Shown: positions 11,967 to 21,967 of the stretch, in pieces
How positions within the stretch are numbered: position 1 is the stretch's first letter
Layout: each line of letters opens with the position of its first letter
Translations under genes and position numbers: made by a program
Notes under the pieces: generated by a model
The model's database searches: none
Seen by the model: only the letters and a program-made list of their open reading frames with translations
What the model was told of the DNA's origin: nothing
NCBI GenBank assembly: GCA_030411725.1
Contig: MU839851.1
Location: 186,001-250,000 of the forward strand
Origin: Echria macrotheca
Taxonomy: Eukaryota > Ascomycota > Sordariomycetes > Sordariales > Schizotheciaceae
DNA length: 64,000 bases
Direction: 5' to 3'

Positions 11967-14339
11967 TCATAGCAAGATCAGATCATGAACTGCACCAACC
12001 TCGCCGCCTGCCACCGTGTTGCGCGGCCCTTGGTTTGCGTGGAGAGGTGGTGAAAACTGCTCCGAATCCAGTAAATCCTCCCCCAAGGGAAATACCGTTG
12101 CAACCCCAACCCTTCTGAATTCATTGACGACCGCGAATCCGGGTGAGCGTTGCAATACCAGCCCTGAAGGCCGCTGCTCATCTGACACATGAAGATACCA
12201 AAGATCTAGCACTTCCATGCCTAAAATGTTGTCCCTGTTATCCATGTCTAGCATTCCATGCGCGAATAATCTGTTGTTGTTTCCACCCACAACATCGTAC
12301 GGAAAGCTCGCTCTTGTGTAATGATGGTCTTGGACCGGTTCGAATCTTGTAATATCGACCAGAAACCCCGTGGCGCATAGCCGTTCTCTCTCGAAACTGT
12401 AGGAAGCGGAGAACGGTACCCCAGATAAGTGTTGCTCGGGATCGGAACTGGAACGCGTGCCCTTGACGAAGCTAATGTGAGCGTCTAAGGAGACCCAGGA
12501 CCAAGTAGGGATGTCGGGCAGTCTCCTGGGTATGCCGGCTTCGACATACCATAGCAGCTCGTTTGCGATATTGCCTTGCCAGGTTGCCTGCCCCGCAAGG
12601 TAGCTTCCTGGGGGGAAGTGTGCAGCCATCTCGTTGGCGATGCTTTTGATGGCTATGACCCTGTCTGTTTGGACTGTGAACCGTCTTTTGCTGTATTCGA
12701 TCACTGCCCTTGTCCATCGGTCATACCATACGCTGTCATCATATTCGACGCTTTCAGGGGGCCGGGGCCACAAGAAGGACACCTGGAAGGTTTCGGCCTC
12801 GTTTTCTTCTGACAGTAAGCGGCCGCGACACTCGTAGTAGATCTTATTGTTGCAGAAGTGGATAGACCGCGTTGAAAGAGCTCGTTCCTGCATGGTCCAT
12901 CCGCGAGTGTTCCACTTGGATCCATCGATGTCGCCGCGGCGGAGGCCGTTCTCGTGGTCATCGATGGGCGTGATCACAAGAGTTTGTTCAGCAGGCCCAT
13001 ATCGGATTTTAACTGCCGGGACAGCGGAGAGGCGGCGAGACAAGAAGCCGTCGTGCGATGAGGTTGCGGACGTCCTACGAGGGCCATCAGTACCTAACCA
13101 GAAGCTTCACTCTCCCGAGCAAATACCCACGCTACGATTGTGACCTTGGCGTACTTGTACACCAGATGCATTGTCTGTGCTTCCTTCATCCAGTCATCTG
13201 TACTGTCCTGGAGGATGCAGAGCGAGTCGATCCACAGATATTGTATCCCAATGCATCGACATGTCTCGACAGCATCCAGGAAGTTTCGCGGAAGCCGTCT
13301 AGGGGATATATATTCCATAAGTTGCCGATAGTTGTACTGCATTGCTTGTAGAGGGGGTGCTGTCAGGACGTCGCCCCACATATGGCTCAGCGCAGCGTAC
13401 GTGATGCCGTCGGTCGACATATCTTTCGTCTCAACGAGATGAGGGGGTACCTTATCTCTCGTTCCCACATTTATGAGACGTGTGGGAAGAAATTTCGGTT
13501 CTGACGAAAAGGAACGGCAAGATGGATGGTTGGATTCGCAGTCTTCAATCCAGGTCTGAATCATCGAGATGTTTCGATCCGACAATGTGTATTGGTCAGG
13601 GAGCATTCGCTGATGGTTCGGGACGTTCGATTTGATGTCTTTTCAGTTTCAGTGGTTGCCCAAGTTGCGTAGGAGTGCAGACAGCAGCAAACATACCCAC
13701 GGAGTCAAAAACCTTAAACCCGAGAACCTGGCTGATTTCGCCGTGTAGAACAGATCCATCCTCGGCTGCCTTAGGAGTGACCGGCCCAAACTCAAACATC
13801 ATGCTTGTGACCATGCCTCCTCGCTGGTCCGAGCAGGCACTTTCTCCCTTTGTGGCATGCGTCCCATCGATGTCCGAGAAGGTCACAAACCCGAAACTGA
13901 GGTTGAATATTCTCACCTTACCATCCCAAGGCTCAGAAAGGAGATCAGCGAACTCGTCGTTGTCCTCTTCTAAAGGTCCCACGCCCCACTCCTCCATGGG
14001 ACGGACCGCCCACGACGAGCGTAGGGCTTTACGAATAATCCAACATAGACTTAAATCACAAAAAAACATGAGCCCATTTCCACATGTCGAGGATACGGAG
14101 AAACATAAAAAGGCATCCTACCCGCATCCATTTCTCGAAGAAGTCTTGAGTGACGGGAAGTCAGGATATGAATCGACGCGCTCGTACCCAGTCTTGATGA
14201 TGTTGTTCTTTGCTTTCGAGCGGTCTGGCCAGGCGACGCTGCAGGCCTCGCAGGTTTGCAGCGGAGCAGTGATACTCGCGTTTGCGAGGTTGTACTTGGC
14301 CGGAAGAGGATTGATCAGATTCCGATATGTCCGCTCCAT
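11967..14339 (-). CDS. HET-domain (heterokaryon incompatibility) protein
   Basis: Four exons on the minus strand: 14339-14122, 14049-13697, 13638-13131 and 13074-11967, giving 728 residues. Introns are 72, 58 and 56 nt. Splicing restores the usual order for this family: an N-terminal Cys-containing segment (TCEACSVAW ... GCGLCWIIRKAL), the pre-HET motif WIEDCESNHPSC, then the HET core YAALSHMWGD, LPRNFLDAVETCR, YLWIDSLCILQDS and SHDGFLSRRL, and GWTMQERALSTR followed by WSWVSLD. HET proteins in ascomycetes trigger cell death after fusion of unlike hyphae; several act downstream of NLR-type receptors. The partner and allelic variability cannot be seen here. It lies about 37 kb from the other HET genes of the window. 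Confidence 0.88.
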
Positions 14340-14881
14340 AACGATGCGTCAGCGTTCTGAGCTCGAGATAGTAATGGGATGAGAAGCAGCACGCAGATGC
14401 CATTTCCCCTCATCGGAACGTTGAATTGACTGTCCATTGCTGTGGCATACTGATTGGTCAGTCATTTTCGTTTCTCTCCCGATAATTCGCGTCGGCTACG
14501 TGTGGCTGAAGACATGAATGCGGGGAAATCGACGACAATAGGTACGGCTCGATACCTAGCAAGGATTGGCATGTGGTTGCAAGATAGTTGAAGGGAGGTT
14601 CTGATCCTCAGAGTCAGCCCATTGAACAGCAGTTTTCTCCTCATTGTGTAAAGTCATCGTATTTCATCAGTGTTGGCCAAGTCCTCAAATTTCATCAGGT
14701 CCGAGGAAATGGTGCGTGGGGAGTGGGAAAAAGAAAAGAAACCCTGTCAGCAGCGCGTCATGATGTGGATCTTCCAGCGGCGTCGCGTCGGACGCGTCGT
14801 AAATGAACGTGCAACATTCCCTCGCAATCGCACCTCCTGACCCAGACCAAAGCAAAATCAGATAATCCGTCCAGCAGCAAA
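14340..14881. other. Divergent intergenic region
   Basis: This 0.54-kb stretch separates the start of the minus-strand HET gene from the start of the plus-strand acidic protein gene. It probably holds both promoters. I see no clear TATA box or further gene. Confidence 0.5.
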
Positions 14882-15658
14882 ATGCCTCCAATCAAGCGGG
14901 AAGTGAAGATCGAAATCAAGACAGAGGTGGTATCGCACTTTGACCAGTTCGACAACTTCCAGCCCAACGACACCGCCAGCTTCGAAGACGAGTTCTCGCG
15001 CCTCGCGTCATCGCAGGAATGGCAGCCCGGGTCGCAGGAATATGTTCGGCAGCGGACCAGAGCCATCAATAACCAGCTCACTCTGCATTACTTTTGGCAG
15101 CCTCAACCGAAGCGGGAACCACTCGGCACGGTCAAGGAGGAGGAGGATCACAAAGACGGCGGCACGGAATATGATGACGACACGGGATATGATGACCATC
15201 TCCCAGAAGACCGAGGTAGCCCGGCTTCAGACAGAGAAGGATCGCCAGATGTTGTCATCCTATCCAAGGAAGAGGTCGAGCTGTTAGGCTTCCAGCGGCT
15301 GTGCAAGGAAGTCGGCATCGACCCCCCGAGCGACCGGATTGGCGTGTGCAAGCGGCAGTTGAAGGGCACACTCGTCAACATTGTCGATCTCATTGATGCG
15401 CGACGCACGGGAAAGAAAGTACGGGTGTGGGACGATTTCGGGGCCTTCCGGGCGTACACGCTGCTGCCCGAACATCGCATCGACAGAGAAGTCGCCAAGG
15501 AGGGCATCATGAAGTATCTGTTGCAGGACCTCCGGTCGCCCTCACGTCGGAGCTATAGAGGCCATGGTGATCGCGTGGTATCGGGGCGTGTAATAAAGGC
15601 GGAAAGTTCTGGGCGGGCATGGCGGGCGTTCGGGATGTATTCAGATTGCTACACTTGA
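14882..15658 (+). CDS. Conserved-looking acidic protein of unknown function
   Basis: A single exon of 258 residues begins at an ATG (MPPIKREVKIEIK) after a CAGCAAA context. The N-terminal half is charged and acidic (KEEEDHKDGG, EYDDDTGYDDHLPEDRG) and likely disordered. The C-terminal half (about residues 125-215) is more structured, with LLGFQRLCKEVGIDPP, TLVNIVDLIDARRTGKKV and FGAFRAYTLL, resembling a block I associate with uncharacterised ascomycete proteins. No catalytic motif or membrane segment is visible. The lysine-plus-acidic N-terminus contains VKIEIK/IKTE-type motifs resembling sumoylation sites, which is only a suggestion. Its stop codon overlaps the 3' end of the convergent minus-strand gene by 10 bp. 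Confidence 0.7.
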   Translation: MPPIKREVKIEIKTEVVSHFDQFDNFQPNDTASFEDEFSRLASSQEWQPGSQEYVRQRTRAINNQLTLHYFWQPQPKREPLGTVKEEEDHKDGGTEYDDDTGYDDHLPEDRGSPASDREGSPDVVILSKEEVELLGFQRLCKEVGIDPPSDRIGVCKRQLKGTLVNIVDLIDARRTGKKVRVWDDFGAFRAYTLLPEHRIDREVAKEGIMKYLLQDLRSPSRRSYRGHGDRVVSGRVIKAESSGRAWRAFGMYSDCYT

Positions 15659-16807
15659 CTACCCTTTTCGCCCCTTCCGGGTTCAAAAACAACCCACTCA
15701 TCCTCCTCCTCGTCCATATTCACGTCCTGCGCCCTAGCCGTAACCCCCAATTCCACCAGCTTCTGCATCCACTCCCGATCCACCGTGCCAACCACAACCA
15801 CCTCCCTCAGTGTCCCCCTCAGCCTTTCCACCAACCTCATGACCGTCCCTGCGAAAAAAGCTTTCTCCCTCTCCACAGCCCTCAATCTCTGCCACACCGT
15901 TGCAATGAAACCTGGTTCCTCATCCATGACCCTCTCCACGGCATTTGCAACCTCCTCACCCCCCTCCACAGCGTCCTTTACTACCTGCTTAATCCCTTCC
16001 ACCATTGCTCTATGTTCCTCCCTAGGCCACTCATCATCGCCGATTCCATACCCCTCCAGCTTCTCCGGGATTCCCGTCTTTGGTGCGTCCACCCACGAAT
16101 ATGGCTTCACCCGGACTCTATTGAAGCCTAGAGATGGATACATAAAATTGCCTGCTATCTCCCGCTTATCATTGCTAATACCCCCGAGCCCATTTCGGGA
16201 GTACATGATCTCCAACCTCTCGAGGCTCGTCGCACGGGAAGCGAGAGCTTCCATGACGCGGACATCGCACTTGCAGAAAGACGCCTTGTCGGATCCATCA
16301 AACACGAGAGACAGGATACGTTGCTCCTTAGCATCGACGATCGGGGCGAGGAGGTCGGCTTCGACGAGGATGCGCCGGATGTGATGCACTGGATTGTGAG
16401 TCGAAGTTAGGAAGGACATGTTCGCGTCGGTTTCGTTGGGCGTGGAGTAACCAAGTGAGTTATGGAGCGTAAAAGCGTACGTTGGGCGGTGGTAGAGGTG
16501 CGAGATTGTTTCATGGTAGAGGACTAGGTGGAATTTTAATCAGTTACTGGGAGGGACCTACGTGAGGAGAAGGGGGCTTACGACGGTTGGTTCGCATGAG
16601 CGAGATGAGGCCACTGCAGTGGAGGGAGACAGGGTCCTTTGCGCGGGTGCACCACGCGGGAACGATCACTTTCCGTTTCGTCTCGCAATCGGGGAGGGAG
16701 TGGCAGGTGAGCAGGTAGCTGTAGATCTTGTCGCGGATTTCGCGCGGGCAGCCGAGGAGCGATGCCTGTGGGGGTGTCCCCGTGTTTTCGAGGGCTGATC
16801 CCGACAT
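15649..16807 (-). CDS. F-box-like protein
   Basis: Exons 16807-16582 and 16523-15649 give 366 residues; the 58-nt intron starts with GTAAGC. Splicing joins LMRTNR to LLYHETISHLYHRPTYAF, the expected continuation for this group. The N-terminal motif LLGCPREIRDKIYSYLLTC matches the small F-box-like motif (Pro-Glu/Arg-x-Ile-Arg-x-x-Ile-Tyr) found in many fungal proteins. The C-terminal half is helical and charged, with an acidic tail (MDEEEDEWVVF). The function is unknown; such proteins expand in filamentous fungi. It converges on and overlaps the 3' end of the preceding plus-strand gene. Confidence 0.75.
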
Positions 16808-17690
16808 GGTGAGAATTGTGCGAGGTTGAAAGTAAATAATTCCGAGAGTTTCTGAGTGTTGCCGTGAAGGTTGTTCGGTATCGTGGCGGTGAGTGTTTCA
16901 GAATTGACAGAGCCAAGCTGACAGACTCGATTCTCCTCAGCGGTACCTACCTACCTACCTGGTAGGTAATTAGGTATCCGGATAAAGAATGGCAACGGAT
17001 TTCATTACCCACTTCCATCGCCTAATTACACCAAACTCTCATCTTGAGTCTGAGCGTCTCAAAGCTCGCTCACATCAGTACCTACCTACCTAATCAGTTC
17101 TCTCCGCCACACCGAGGTTAACCACCACCTGTATTACACTACCTCACCCTCAACGCCATATCGACATAAGCGATATCGGCACGGCAGCCAAAGATGTTGC
17201 AGCCTGCGCAGCAGCACTGCAGCAGTGGCAAAAGGCGCTGCAACATATAACGCCCGGCCGTGATACAAATTGGTCTAGCTGATGAATTGCTCAAAGGTGG
17301 AAATGGGTCATTTTTGACCACAAAATATCAGCCCAAGGTTTTAGGTTCCTCGACAGAGTCTCGAAGCGCAGTGACAAGAACTTTGATTGGGGTAACCCCA
17401 CAAGCTGCGTGGGTGCCTGCCGACACGAAACTGACACGAATAAGTGGCGCTGTCACTGCCTAACAGGCAGCTCCAAGACGCCAAAAGTCTAACCAACGAG
17501 GCACTAGCTGCATGTTAGCGACCAACGCCTCTCGGGTCTGGGGTCTCAGTCAACGTGTTCACATCGTGCTCGACATCCACTTGTTGATTCTCAAAGATCT
17601 CTGTCAATAAATTAGCTTTCATGACACCGCTGAAAACGGGTTTCTTTGCAGTTGCTCTGTGAATGTCTTCTTTCCACACAAACTTTCAAC
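16808..17690. other. Divergent intergenic region with ACCT microsatellites
   Basis: About 0.88 kb between the starts of two divergent genes. It has short CTAC/ACCT runs at about 16944-16975 and 17078-17092, a common low-complexity word in ascomycete promoters. No gene is recognised. Confidence 0.5.
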
Positions 17691-19035
17691 ATGCAAAAAA
17701 TTCTCAGACGCCTCTTCTCGCGGGAAGAACAACTCCCCGGCATCTCCATCATGGGCCTTGATGGCGCGGGGAAGACAACCCTTCTCTACAAGCTCCGTTC
17801 GTCCGAAGTCGTCACGACAATCCCTACCATCGGATTCTTCATTGAGACCGCCAAGATTCATTTTTCGCAATCAGTCAATGGTGGAACAGGACAGCGATTC
17901 ACAGCTCGAGTGGCTGATACCGGAGGATGCGCGAAGATATACCCCCTTGTGCGATTGGCTATGCTGGATGATAGCGTATCTGCCTTGGTCTGGGTCATTG
18001 ACGCGCATGATACGGAGCGGCTTGTGGAAAGCTTGGAAGAGCTGACTGTCCTGCTTCGCGGAAGTGGCGTCGAAAAAGAGGATTTTTCCCCTTCGATGCC
18101 CGTCTTGATGTAGGTACCCATCCGTTTTCGCTGCGGAAAGTGGCACTAATGGATGTTTTCAGACTGGCCAACAAGATCGATCTGCTCCCAAATGGACAGA
18201 ACTCCGACTCGGTCCGTGCCAAGTTCGAAGGGCTTCTGAAGGGCAGACGCTTTGCGTACTTTGAGACCAATACAACAGCTTCCAGGTCGTCTTCCAGTGG
18301 CCTAGAGGAAGCCTTTGCTTGGCTGGGCGCTGCCATTGAGTCTTCGGCCCAGAAGACCGAGACAGTGATGCAGAAGAAGCCAGTCGAGGACGTGCTTACC
18401 GATATGCGCTCGCCTGCTGCACTATCAGCTAAGCTGGAGGATTGGCTTACAAGAGCGGAAATAGACCCTCTCGATGCGGAGGAATTGTTGCGGCAGTTCT
18501 ACGCCCTCAATCTTCCGAGTTGGGATCATTATACCCACCTCCGTTTAGCGTATACTCTGCTCCTCAAGCACGGACGGAGAGAAGGTACGTGTGACCTGTT
18601 GCATTGCTACGGATAACGATACTTACGCTGGCCTCAGGAAAAGACAAGATCTTTAACGGATTCAAAGAGTACATCGACAGGAGCGGCAAGATCCACGGCA
18701 AGTCATTCCACATGACCATGACGTACTTTTGGGTACAGATGGTCCACCTGGGTATCGCAACGATGAACATGGGAACGATGCACGAACAAAAGTCGCATAC
18801 CCTCAAGTCGGGAACCGGGGATGATTATAGGGGCTTGGCAAACGACTTCCCTCGGTTCCTGATGGTGAACCCGTACCTCGTAGATGGGCAGCTGTGGGCG
18901 GATTACTACTCGAAAGAAGTGCTCATGAGCCAGGAAGCGAAGGAGGGTGTAATGTTCCCGGATATCAAGAGACTGCCGGACGTGCTGTATCCAACAGCTG
19001 CAGCAGATTCCACGATGGAAAAGAATGACCCCTAG
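17691..19035 (+). CDS. Arf-like small GTPase with C-terminal extension
   Basis: Exons 17691-18109, 18163-18584 and 18638-19035 give 412 residues, more than twice a normal Arf (about 180). The N-terminal GTPase shows G1 GLDGAGKTT (residues 22-30), switch I TIPTIGF, G3 DTGGC (76-80) and G4 NKID (143-146). Differences from Arf proteins: the residue after DxGG is Cys instead of the catalytic Gln, and residue 2 is Gln, so there is no N-myristoylation Gly. The C-terminal 200 residues are a separate domain (LSAKLEDWLTRAEIDPLDAEELLRQFY, then FNGFKEYIDRSG and FHMTMTYFWVQMVHLGI). I cannot name it, but its composition and motif density look conserved. It probably binds GTP with weak or no intrinsic hydrolysis and does not use the usual Arf membrane anchor; both are inferences. 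Confidence 0.85.
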
Positions 19036-19418
19036 GAACATGGTACTTCTTGATCCAATCCGAGAGCCAGGCAGGGCGCAAGGAATCGGGATCATTCCGA
19101 GAGAAGGCGGACCTGCTGGGGATTTTGGTCTTGTTTGGGATTCGGAGGGAAAGAAGGCGGTGAGGTTGCGATTCTCCAAATGACCTAGAAATCCAGGTTA
19201 AACTCGCCGAGAATAACTCGCGTTCATTTTCAACATACCTGAAGGTATCACTAGGTAAGGTAGGCAGCAACATAGCGTAAAGCATATCAAGCTATCACTT
19301 TTTCTCAAGAGCCCACAAGAAGATACCTCATCCTAAACATTGCTTAGCAGAAATTACGTTGTGATGTATGCCAGTAAAATGGTGGATAAAAGATCTCTCG
19401 CGCGTATTGAAGATTCTG
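19036..19418. other. Short intergenic region between 3' ends
   Basis: About 0.38 kb between the stop codons of the Arf-like gene and the convergent HNH gene. Nothing further is recognised in it. Confidence 0.5.
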
Positions 19419-20993
19419 CTAATCTCGGTCTACTTCAAGTTTGGTTGCAGTACAGCGCCGTCTCTTAACTGGGCGACCCCTTGGGGCATCCTCCAAGTCT
19501 GAGGCTCCCTCGTCGTAACGCGGACTTCGATCCTCATCGTTTCCATCAGAGCCAACAGACGTGTATAGAGTACGCTTGCCGACGGCTTCTGAAAACGATT
19601 TTGTGTCCTGTTCACTCAACGGTGGTGTCAAAGCCTGAGCGTCCATGTTGCCACCCTCCAGGCCCTGAGCAAGACGAGATGTGCTTTGCGACGACCGTTT
19701 TTGCGGGTCTCCATAAGTCTGGCTTCCCATGCCCCCATGGTCATCATTGCCGCCAGAGCCCGGACTCGGATCCAGCACTTGTTGTTGAGCACGTGGCAAG
19801 ACGACCTGGCTGGATGCGAGAGGTCGAATGGGAACCCTGGCCATGGCGGCCATGTTTTCGATGCAGCACATGTCCCAGTGGTGTTGCAGAGCATTCCGGT
19901 TCGGCAGATTCTTCTTGTCGAGGGTTGCAGTTCGTCCATGATACGGCGTCAGAATGTCGTATGGGACAAAAACTCTGATGCGGAATGTTTTGGGGTGTAT
20001 CGATATCAAGCGAGCGTCAAACAGTTGGTGGATGTGGCTGGTCAAGAGAATGCCGTTGGAAATGGACCACGTCGAATACCAGGCTAGCCTCAGCTCGCTA
20101 TTGTCGTCGGCATCAGGTATGGTTTGATCGCGGTCCTTCGGAAACAAGTGAAAGTGAATCTGAGGAACAATGTGAGCCGCCTGAATGGCCGGCCCTATTG
20201 GTGGATTCTTGCACCACGACCTTCCCAGACCCGAGATGGCACAGCAGTCGCCGCCGGTCATGCATCTCTGGCGGAATTTCGCAATCTCCTGGCGGGCCTC
20301 GTCAACTGATATCGCACACTCGGGAAACATTAGGTTATCAAAGAGATCGTCCTCGTCTTCCTTGGTGGGAGACCGGGACCGAGAGGCCACCGGGGAGCCA
20401 GAGGCGCTTCTCTTAGAGGGCGACACTGCCTTTGCTCTCCGGCGGGTTGGATATACGGCAATCCGCTGGTCAGTTGACGTCCTGTTCGGGGGAAGATATC
20501 TGGGATCAGATCGTCTGCTTGGCGTTGCAACCCGCCGCACGCATGGGGCTGGACACGTCGTGTTAGCGCGCTCCCCACATGGCGTGCCAGATTTGAGTGG
20601 GGAATTACCTTCAAGGTGATCCGCCCAGGCGGGACCGATACAGCTGGGTGAAGAGTGATAGATGTAGTGGTAGGAGTCGACTTCCTCTTTTGCAGGCATT
20701 CTCAGCACCAGTGAGCTGAGAGTGCTGGAGTTTTGTCCCAGTTCAATTGGCCCCGGCCCAGCCATACCGGCCGGCGTGTCATCCGTGCACTCGAGCAGTA
20801 ACGCAGGCTCCCAACTCTCGCTGTCGGACGGAGGAGGAGGAGGGAGGACGAAGCAGAGTTGCAGTTCGCGCCAGATGTCGCCAACTGTCAGATCGCCGTG
20901 GTTGTAGACGCCGGCGAAGCGCTGTCCGGTCGAGTCGAGGAAATGGATGTTCCAGCCCATCTGCCTCATTTCGGGGGTCACCGTGGCCGCCAT
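19419..20993 (-). CDS. HNH-nuclease-like protein
   Basis: The frame is open for 524 residues from an ATG at 20993. The core (about residues 245-355) has CAISGLGRSW, IQAAHIVPQIHFHLFP, WSISNGILLTSHIHQLFDARLISIHP and RVFVPYDIL, the arrangement of fungal HNH_2-type domains: His of AAHIVP, Asn of NGILL and His of SHIHQLFD. The N-terminal region (GWNIHFLD ... ITVGDIWREL-like) is a separate small domain, and the C-terminal 150 residues are low complexity with a basic end (RPVKRRR) that could be a nuclear localisation signal. The 60-nt segment 20549-20608 has donor, GCTAAC branch point and CAG acceptor, and is a multiple of three, so a spliced form 20 residues shorter is likely. The function is not known for these fungal proteins. 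Confidence 0.8.
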   Translation of the reverse strand: MAATVTPEMRQMGWNIHFLDSTGQRFAGVYNHGDLTVGDIWRELQLCFVLPPPPPSDSESWEPALLLECTDDTPAGMAGPGPIELGQNSSTLSSLVLRMPAKEEVDSYHYIYHSSPSCIGPAWADHLEGNSPLKSGTPCGERANTTCPAPCVRRVATPSRRSDPRYLPPNRTSTDQRIAVYPTRRRAKAVSPSKRSASGSPVASRSRSPTKEDEDDLFDNLMFPECAISVDEARQEIAKFRQRCMTGGDCCAISGLGRSWCKNPPIGPAIQAAHIVPQIHFHLFPKDRDQTIPDADDNSELRLAWYSTWSISNGILLTSHIHQLFDARLISIHPKTFRIRVFVPYDILTPYHGRTATLDKKNLPNRNALQHHWDMCCIENMAAMARVPIRPLASSQVVLPRAQQQVLDPSPGSGGNDDHGGMGSQTYGDPQKRSSQSTSRLAQGLEGGNMDAQALTPPLSEQDTKSFSEAVGKRTLYTSVGSDGNDEDRSPRYDEGASDLEDAPRGRPVKRRRCTATKLEVDRD

Positions 20994-21318
20994 TGTGCGT
21001 GGTGTTGTTGCGTGGTTTGGGACCGGTTAAGGTACTTGGCAAATCCGATGCGACGGCGCGGTTTGGCACCCTGGCGACCTAACATTTTACGCGTCATCAC
21101 GTGCATCAGCTCGACCGCTTACGTAATTGCCAGACCGCTCGGTCCCTCGTGAAGATGGGACGGCCCTCACGGCAGTATGGACAATTGCGTTAATGATCAG
21201 CATATAGGCGAAATGGCTACGAATCAGTGATCTGTGAGAGCTGCTGGGGGAAATATACTAGAGACCTAGGGGGCGGTGGTAGTGGTGAAGGTGGAAGAGG
21301 CTAGCAGGAAGGACCAGG
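20994..21318. other. Upstream region of the HNH gene, left flank of the transposon block
   Basis: About 0.33 kb of ordinary base composition between the HNH gene start and the left target duplication of the hAT-type element. No gene is seen. It presumably holds the HNH gene promoter. Confidence 0.5.
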
Positions 21319-21326
21319 GGAGATAC

Positions 21327-21473
21327 TAGGCCTAGGAATTACCCATGGGTCCGGGTGACCCATGGGTAACCCACGTAAATGGGTGACCCATGGGTAACCC
21401 GGAAAAAATTTGGGTAACCCGTGGGTAACCCAGAAAAAATTTGGGTAACCCATGGGTTACCCATGGGTACCCA
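21327..21473 (+). repeat. Left terminal inverted repeat of the hAT-type element
   Basis: Starts TAGGCCTAGGAATTACCC and continues with many GGGTAACCC/ACCCATGGGT subrepeats separated by short A-rich spacers. Its reverse complement matches 34958-35104, with the same order of spacers (for example GGAAAAAATTTGGGTAACCC in both). Confidence 0.9.
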
Positions 21474-21575
21474 AACCTACCTAGGGTTATCTCAGGGTTA
21501 TATATGGGTAAAAAGTGTCGGACCTGTCGGACCTTCCAACCGGTCGCGCACGGAACCAACTACTATAAGCTACGC

Positions 21576-21967
21576 TGTGACGACCTATGCAACCCGAACC
21601 CTAAGGACGGAGTTCCGGACTATGTCTGACACAGAAAGGTGCGCTCACAACGGAAGGTTGAGTGTAAGGAGATATAACGAAGTGCAATAATGGTCACAGA
21701 GATCGTAAGTAGTCAAAAAATACTCCAAAGTAGTGTTATTATCGTTACTACCGTAATAAAGAGAACTTTCTAGCTGGTACCGCGCTAACGTATATATCTT
21801 ACTAGACCTAAAACTCCGAACCTAATCCTTAGGTTTTCTATTCTAGCCGGCTTGGAAAACCCGACGCTCAGGTCTTCCCCTTCAGGTCCCTCCTAATTAG
21901 CTATATATTGGCGTCTTGTGATTGGTATCCTATATCCTATACGTATATTGTTTTCTGGGTCGTAATA
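21576..21967 (-). repeat. Gypsy LTR, left copy
   Basis: 392 bp, starting TGTGACGACC and ending GGTCGTAATA. It matches 28691-29082 in length and order. Its distal half carries more RIP-like changes than the other copy. Confidence 0.92.
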
